From Rikenella microfusus DSM 15922 (GTDB lineage Bacteria; Bacteroidota; Bacteroidia; Bacteroidales; Rikenellaceae): 64,000 nucleotides of DNA. Positions 60,526 through 64,000 of this stretch are shown here, piece after piece. The notes under the pieces are model-generated. The model did no database searches and had not been told where the DNA came from. It was given only the letters and a program-made list of their open reading frames with translations. The DNA lies in contig NZ_KE386488.1 in the NCBI RefSeq assembly GCF_000427365.1, forward strand, positions 1,585,882 through 1,649,881, given 5' to 3'. The stretch's first letter is position 1; the number at the start of each line of letters is the position of its first letter. The position numbers and the translations under genes are program-made.

Positions 60526-61443
60526 CTATTTGGTTTTCAGTACGTCGAACCCTTCGCCGAACACGCCCATGACGCTGGCCTGCGTGATGAACGCTTTGGG
60601 GTCGATCTCTTTGATAATGCGGTAGATGCTCGCCGCTTCGCCGCGGCGGCAGATGATGAGGGCCACTTTCTGGGGGGTCTTGGAGTACCAGCCGGTGGCG
60701 TCGAGTATGGTTACGCCGCGGTTTACTTCGTGGATGACGCGCTCGGCGATCTCTTCGTATTTCGGGGAGAATACCATGATCTGGGACGACGACTTGCTGC
60801 CGGACAGAACCATGTCGATGACGGTTCCGCAGGTGAACAGGGTGACGTAGCCGTAAACGACGCTCGGCAGGTCGCGGAAGACGACGTAGGAACTGCCGAC
60901 GATCACCACGTCGATCAGCATGATCAGCTTGCCGAGGCTGACGTTCCGGTATTTGTTGATGATCATGGCGATGATGTCCGTCCCGCCGGAGGAACCGCCT
61001 ACGGAGAAACACATGCCGATCCCCACGCCGGCCAGACCGCCGCCCAGGATGGCGGACAGCAGTTTGTCCGCCGCCAGGCCCATCAGGTCCGGCGGGAAGG
61101 CTTCCTGCATCACGGTCAGCGACAGGGAGTTGAACAGAATGGCGTAGATCGTTTTGGCGCCGAACCGAGGCCCGAGTACCCAGAACCCGAAGGCCAGCAG
61201 GATGATGTTGGCGAGCAGGTAGGTGACCCCGACCGGAATCCCGCCCTGTCCTGCCGCGTCGCTGGTGGCGTAATAGACGATCGTACCGATACCGCCGGTA
61301 CCGCCGCCGACCACCTTGGCCGGAATCAGCAGGGCCGTCCAGCCGAAAGAGTAGATCAGCATACCGAGCGAAATGACGATATAGGCGCGGATCTCGCGCC
61401 CGATGTCGCGCATGCTGAGTTTGGGCTTGGATAGTGTTTTCAT
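60526..61443 (-). CDS. YitT-family membrane protein
   Basis: A 305-residue inner-membrane protein with about five to six helices in the first 200 residues and a soluble C-terminal DUF2179 domain (GVTILDATGWYSKTPQKVAL, about 220-239, and FITQASVMGVFGEGFD). The family is widespread and of unknown transport function. It starts 29 bases after leuS, so the genes form one transcription unit with the M23 and PNPOx-like genes. Confidence 0.88.
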   Translation of the reverse strand: MKTLSKPKLSMRDIGREIRAYIVISLGMLIYSFGWTALLIPAKVVGGGTGGIGTIVYYATSDAAGQGGIPVGVTYLLANIILLAFGFWVLGPRFGAKTIYAILFNSLSLTVMQEAFPPDLMGLAADKLLSAILGGGLAGVGIGMCFSVGGSSGGTDIIAMIINKYRNVSLGKLIMLIDVVIVGSSYVVFRDLPSVVYGYVTLFTCGTVIDMVLSGSKSSSQIMVFSPKYEEIAERVIHEVNRGVTILDATGWYSKTPQKVALIICRRGEAASIYRIIKEIDPKAFITQASVMGVFGEGFDVLKTK

Positions 61444-61472
61444 GGTTATGCCGGTTTAGCGGGAGTTACGGA

Positions 61473-64000
61473 TCAGCACACGACGTTGATGATCTTGCCG
61501 GGCACGACGATCACTTTCCGGATCGCCTTGCCGTCGGCGTACCGGGCGGTCTGCTGATCGGCCCTGATCGCTTCGGCGATCGCGTCCGGGGTCATCGACC
61601 GGTCGAAAGTGCGTTTGAAACGCATCTTGCCGTTGAACGATACCGGGTATTCGAACGACGATTCGGCGAGGTATTTTTCGTCGTACACGGGGTAGGGCGC
61701 GTCGCATACGCTCTCCGCCGGGGCGTGTCCCAGCGGCCCGTGCCACAGCTCTTCGGCGATGTGGGGGGCGAACGGGGCCACCAGAGCCACCAGAGGTTCC
61801 AGTATCTTCCGCGAGGTGGTCTTGTGGTCGTACAGCTCGTTCAGGCAGATCATGAATGCGCTGACGGAGGTGTTGAACGAGAAGTTCTCGATGTCTTCGC
61901 CGATTTTTTTGATGGTTTTGTGCAGCGTTTTCAGTTCGGCGTCGGTCGGAACGGCGTCGTCCGCGTTGCCGACTATCCGCCACAGCCTTCTCAGGAACTT
62001 GTGCACGCCGTCGATGCCGTTGGTGTCCCAGGGTTTGGACTGTTCCAGCGGGCCGAGGAACATTTCGTACATGCGCAGGGTGTCGGCGCCGTAGTTTTCG
62101 ACGATCATGTCGGGGTTCACTACGTTGAACATCGATTTGCTCATCTTTTCGATGGCCCAGCCGCAGACGTATTTCCCGTCTTCGAGGATGAATTCGGCCT
62201 CTTTGAATTCCGGCCGCCAGGCCTTGAACGCTTCGAGGTCCAGCATGTCGTTCTTCACGATATTGACATCGACATGGATCTCCTGGGTCTTATACTGTTC
62301 TTTCAGGCCGTACGAAACATAGGTGTTCGGCCGGTCGGTCACGCGGTAGACGAAGTTCGAGCGGCCCTGTATCATTCCCTGATTCACCAGCTTCTTGAAC
62401 GGCTCGTCCTTGCATACGTATCCCAAATCAAAGAGGAATTTGTTCCAGAAGCGTGAGTACATCAGGTGTCCGGTCGCGTGTTCGATCCCGCCGACGTAGA
62501 GGTCCACATTCTCCCAATACTTATTGATCTGGGGATCGACCAGCGCCTTGTCGTTGTGCGGGTCCATATAGCGCAGGTAGTAGGCGGACGATCCCGCAAA
62601 CCCCGGCATGGTGCTCGTCTCGTATTTCCATCCGTTTACCCGGGCCAGCGGAGGTTGCCCGTCTTTGGTCGGGGTGAAGTTGTCCGTTTCGGGCAGCACG
62701 AGGGGCAGCTCCGATTCCGGGACGAGCTGCGGCACTCCGTCCGCATCGTAGGAGACGGGGAAAGGTTCGCCCCAGTACCGCTGACGGCTGAAAATCGCGT
62801 CGCGCAGGCGGTAATTGACTTTGCGGTGGCCGATGCCGCGTTCTTCGATGGCGCGGAACATGGCGGGAATGGCCTCTTTGACCTCCAGTCCGGTCAGGAA
62901 GTCGGAGTTGATGAGTTTGCCTTCTTTCGCATCATAGCTGCCTTCCGTCACGTCGCACTCGATGATCGGTACGATCGGCAAGTCGAAATGTTTGGCAAAG
63001 GCCCAGTCGCGGCTGTCGTGCGCGGGCACGGCCATGATGGCTCCGGTGCCGTATCCGGCCAGCACGTAGTCGCTGATCCAGATGGGTATCTCGGTGCCGT
63101 TGAACGGATTGACGGCGTAGGCGCCGGTAAATACGCCGCTTACGCGTTTGGTGTCGGCCATGCGTTCGCGTTCGCTGCGTTTTTTGGTCTCGGCGATATA
63201 GGCTTCTACGGCGGCCTGCTGTTCGGGCGTAACGATGGCCCGGATATACGGATGTTCGGGCGCGAGTACCATAAAGGTGACGCCGAAAACGGTGTCGGCC
63301 CGTGTGGTGAAGATTTCGAGCTTGTTCTCTTCGGGCTGTCCTTTGATGGGGAAGAACATGGTGGCGCCGGTCGATTTGCCGATCCAGTTGCGCTGGATCT
63401 CCTTGAGCGATTCGCTCCATTCGAGGTTATCGAGTCCGGCGAGCAGGCGTTCGGCGTAAGCGGTGACGCGCAGCAGCCACTGGCGCATCAGTTTCTGCTC
63501 CACGGGGAAGCCTCCGCGTATCGACAGCCCGTCTTTCACTTCGTCGTTGGCCAGCACGGTGCCCAGTCCTTCGCACCAGTTCACGAGCGTGTCGGCCTGG
63601 TAGGCCAGGCGGTAGTTCATCAGGATGTCCGACTGTTCTTTGGGGGTGAAGGCTTTCCATTCCGCAGCCGTGAAGTTCTGCTCTTTGCCGCAGGCGGCAC
63701 GGAGGCCGGCGGTACCGTGGGCCGCGAAATGGGCTTCCAGCGCGGCGATGGGTTTCGCTCGGTCGGCGGCGGTGTCGTAGTAGTGGCCGTACATCTGTTC
63801 GAAGGCCCATTGCGTCCATTTGTAGTAGCCGGGGTCGCAGGTGCGTACTTCGCGGCTCCAGTCGAAACTGAATCCGATTTTATCGAGTTGTTCGCGGTAA
63901 CGGCGGATGTTCTGCTCGGTGGTCACGGCCGGGTGCTGTCCGGTCTGGATCGCGTACTGTTCGGCGGGCAGCCCGAAGGCGTCGTATCCCATCGGGTGCA
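61473..64000 (-). CDS. leuS: Leucyl-tRNA synthetase, C-terminal part (cut by window edge)
   Basis: Charges tRNA-Leu. The open frame runs to the window edge; the first visible residues [16 protein letters not shown] lie close to the N-terminus, so only about 65-80 residues, with the HIGH motif, are missing. The CP1 editing domain has [14 protein letters not shown]. The KMSKS motif is intact ([11 protein letters not shown]). The anticodon and C-terminal domains are complete. It is the first visible gene of the leuS-yitT-M23-PNPOx operon. Confidence 0.96.
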   Translation of the reverse strand, partial: HPMGYDAFGLPAEQYAIQTGQHPAVTTEQNIRRYREQLDKIGFSFDWSREVRTCDPGYYKWTQWAFEQMYGHYYDTAADRAKPIAALEAHFAAHGTAGLRAACGKEQNFTAAEWKAFTPKEQSDILMNYRLAYQADTLVNWCEGLGTVLANDEVKDGLSIRGGFPVEQKLMRQWLLRVTAYAERLLAGLDNLEWSESLKEIQRNWIGKSTGATMFFPIKGQPEENKLEIFTTRADTVFGVTFMVLAPEHPYIRAIVTPEQQAAVEAYIAETKKRSERERMADTKRVSGVFTGAYAVNPFNGTEIPIWISDYVLAGYGTGAIMAVPAHDSRDWAFAKHFDLPIVPIIECDVTEGSYDAKEGKLINSDFLTGLEVKEAIPAMFRAIEERGIGHRKVNYRLRDAIFSRQRYWGEPFPVSYDADGVPQLVPESELPLVLPETDNFTPTKDGQPPLARVNGWKYETSTMPGFAGSSAYYLRYMDPHNDKALVDPQINKYWENVDLYVGGIEHATGHLMYSRFWNKFLFDLGYVCKDEPFKKLVNQGMIQGRSNFVYRVTDRPNTYVSYGLKEQYKTQEIHVDVNIVKNDMLDLEAFKAWRPEFKEAEFILEDGKYVCGWAIEKMSKSMFNVVNPDMIVENYGADTLRMYEMFLGPLEQSKPWDTNGIDGVHKFLRRLWRIVGNADDAVPTDAELKTLHKTIKKIGEDIENFSFNTSVSAFMICLNELYDHKTTSRKILEPLVALVAPFAPHIAEELWHGPLGHAPAESVCDAPYPVYDEKYLAESSFEYPVSFNGKMRFKRTFDRSMTPDAIAEAIRADQQTARYADGKAIRKVIVVPGKIINVVC

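Overview
The window looks like chromosomal DNA from a GC-rich member of the Bacteroidales, most likely Rikenellaceae/Alistipes-like; this is inferred from gene content and style, not from a marker search. Supporting signs are Bacteroidota-type promoters (TTTG, 19-20 bp, TAnnTTTG) upstream of several genes, an rpsF-rpsR-rplI operon, a fused MsrB-MsrA, a DUF5117-type zinc metalloprotease, an M49 dipeptidyl peptidase III lipoprotein, and several secreted glycosidases. About 50 protein genes and one tRNA-His gene are present. I saw no phage, transposase, plasmid or CRISPR.

Layout. 0-9 kb: partial FMN-binding protein, gltX, a MATE exporter, the S6-S18-L9 operon, an AraC regulator, then rsgA with a TrmH-type methyltransferase. 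9-14.4 kb: a large secreted glycosidase-like protein and an aminotransferase gene enclosed by repeats. 14.4-21.3 kb: dnaX, comF, a four-gene operon (LolC-type permease, ubiE, lipoprotein, SPOR-like protein), tRNA-His and hsp20. 21.5-29.3 kb: a beta-barrel protein, the metalloprotease, a cation/proton antiporter and msrAB. 29.7-37 kb: rplU-rpmA, serS, a DUF4286 protein, a GH31 enzyme and clpB. 37-43.5 kb: a GH20 enzyme, NDH-2, gcvH-mdh, panB and a DnaA-box array. 43.5-49.2 kb: an EamA transporter, cupin, ubiX, a 57-residue ferredoxin, a Crp-family regulator, an acyltransferase, a GH16 enzyme and xseB. 49.2-64 kb: xseA, a tripartite RND efflux operon, DPP III, and a leuS (partial) - yitT - M23 peptidase - flavin-binding protein run.

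The most unusual content is between genes. First, 43,300-43,500 carries matches to the DnaA box TTATNCACA arranged as three 12-bp-spaced pairs that recur every 43-44 bp beside an AT-rich stretch; this is a strong candidate replication origin (oriC). Second, several repeat families occupy the gaps. Family C has long terminal inverted repeats and a covarying 21-bp hairpin. Families A, E and F are modules joined at a short palindrome near AACCGTACGGTT. Family B (five copies) has a small hairpin followed by T residues. Family D has two copies. One A copy lies in frame inside the 5' end of the tolC-like gene, and inverted F copies bracket the aminotransferase gene.

Third, the ferredoxin promoter contains a perfect palindrome filling the spacer between its two boxes. 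At several genes (rsgA, dnaX, xseA, possibly the cupin gene) the TAnnTTTG box ends only 5-6 bases before the start codon, predicting leaderless or nearly leaderless mRNAs; the tRNA-His gene, whose box lies 5 bases from the mature 5' end, gives an internal calibration.
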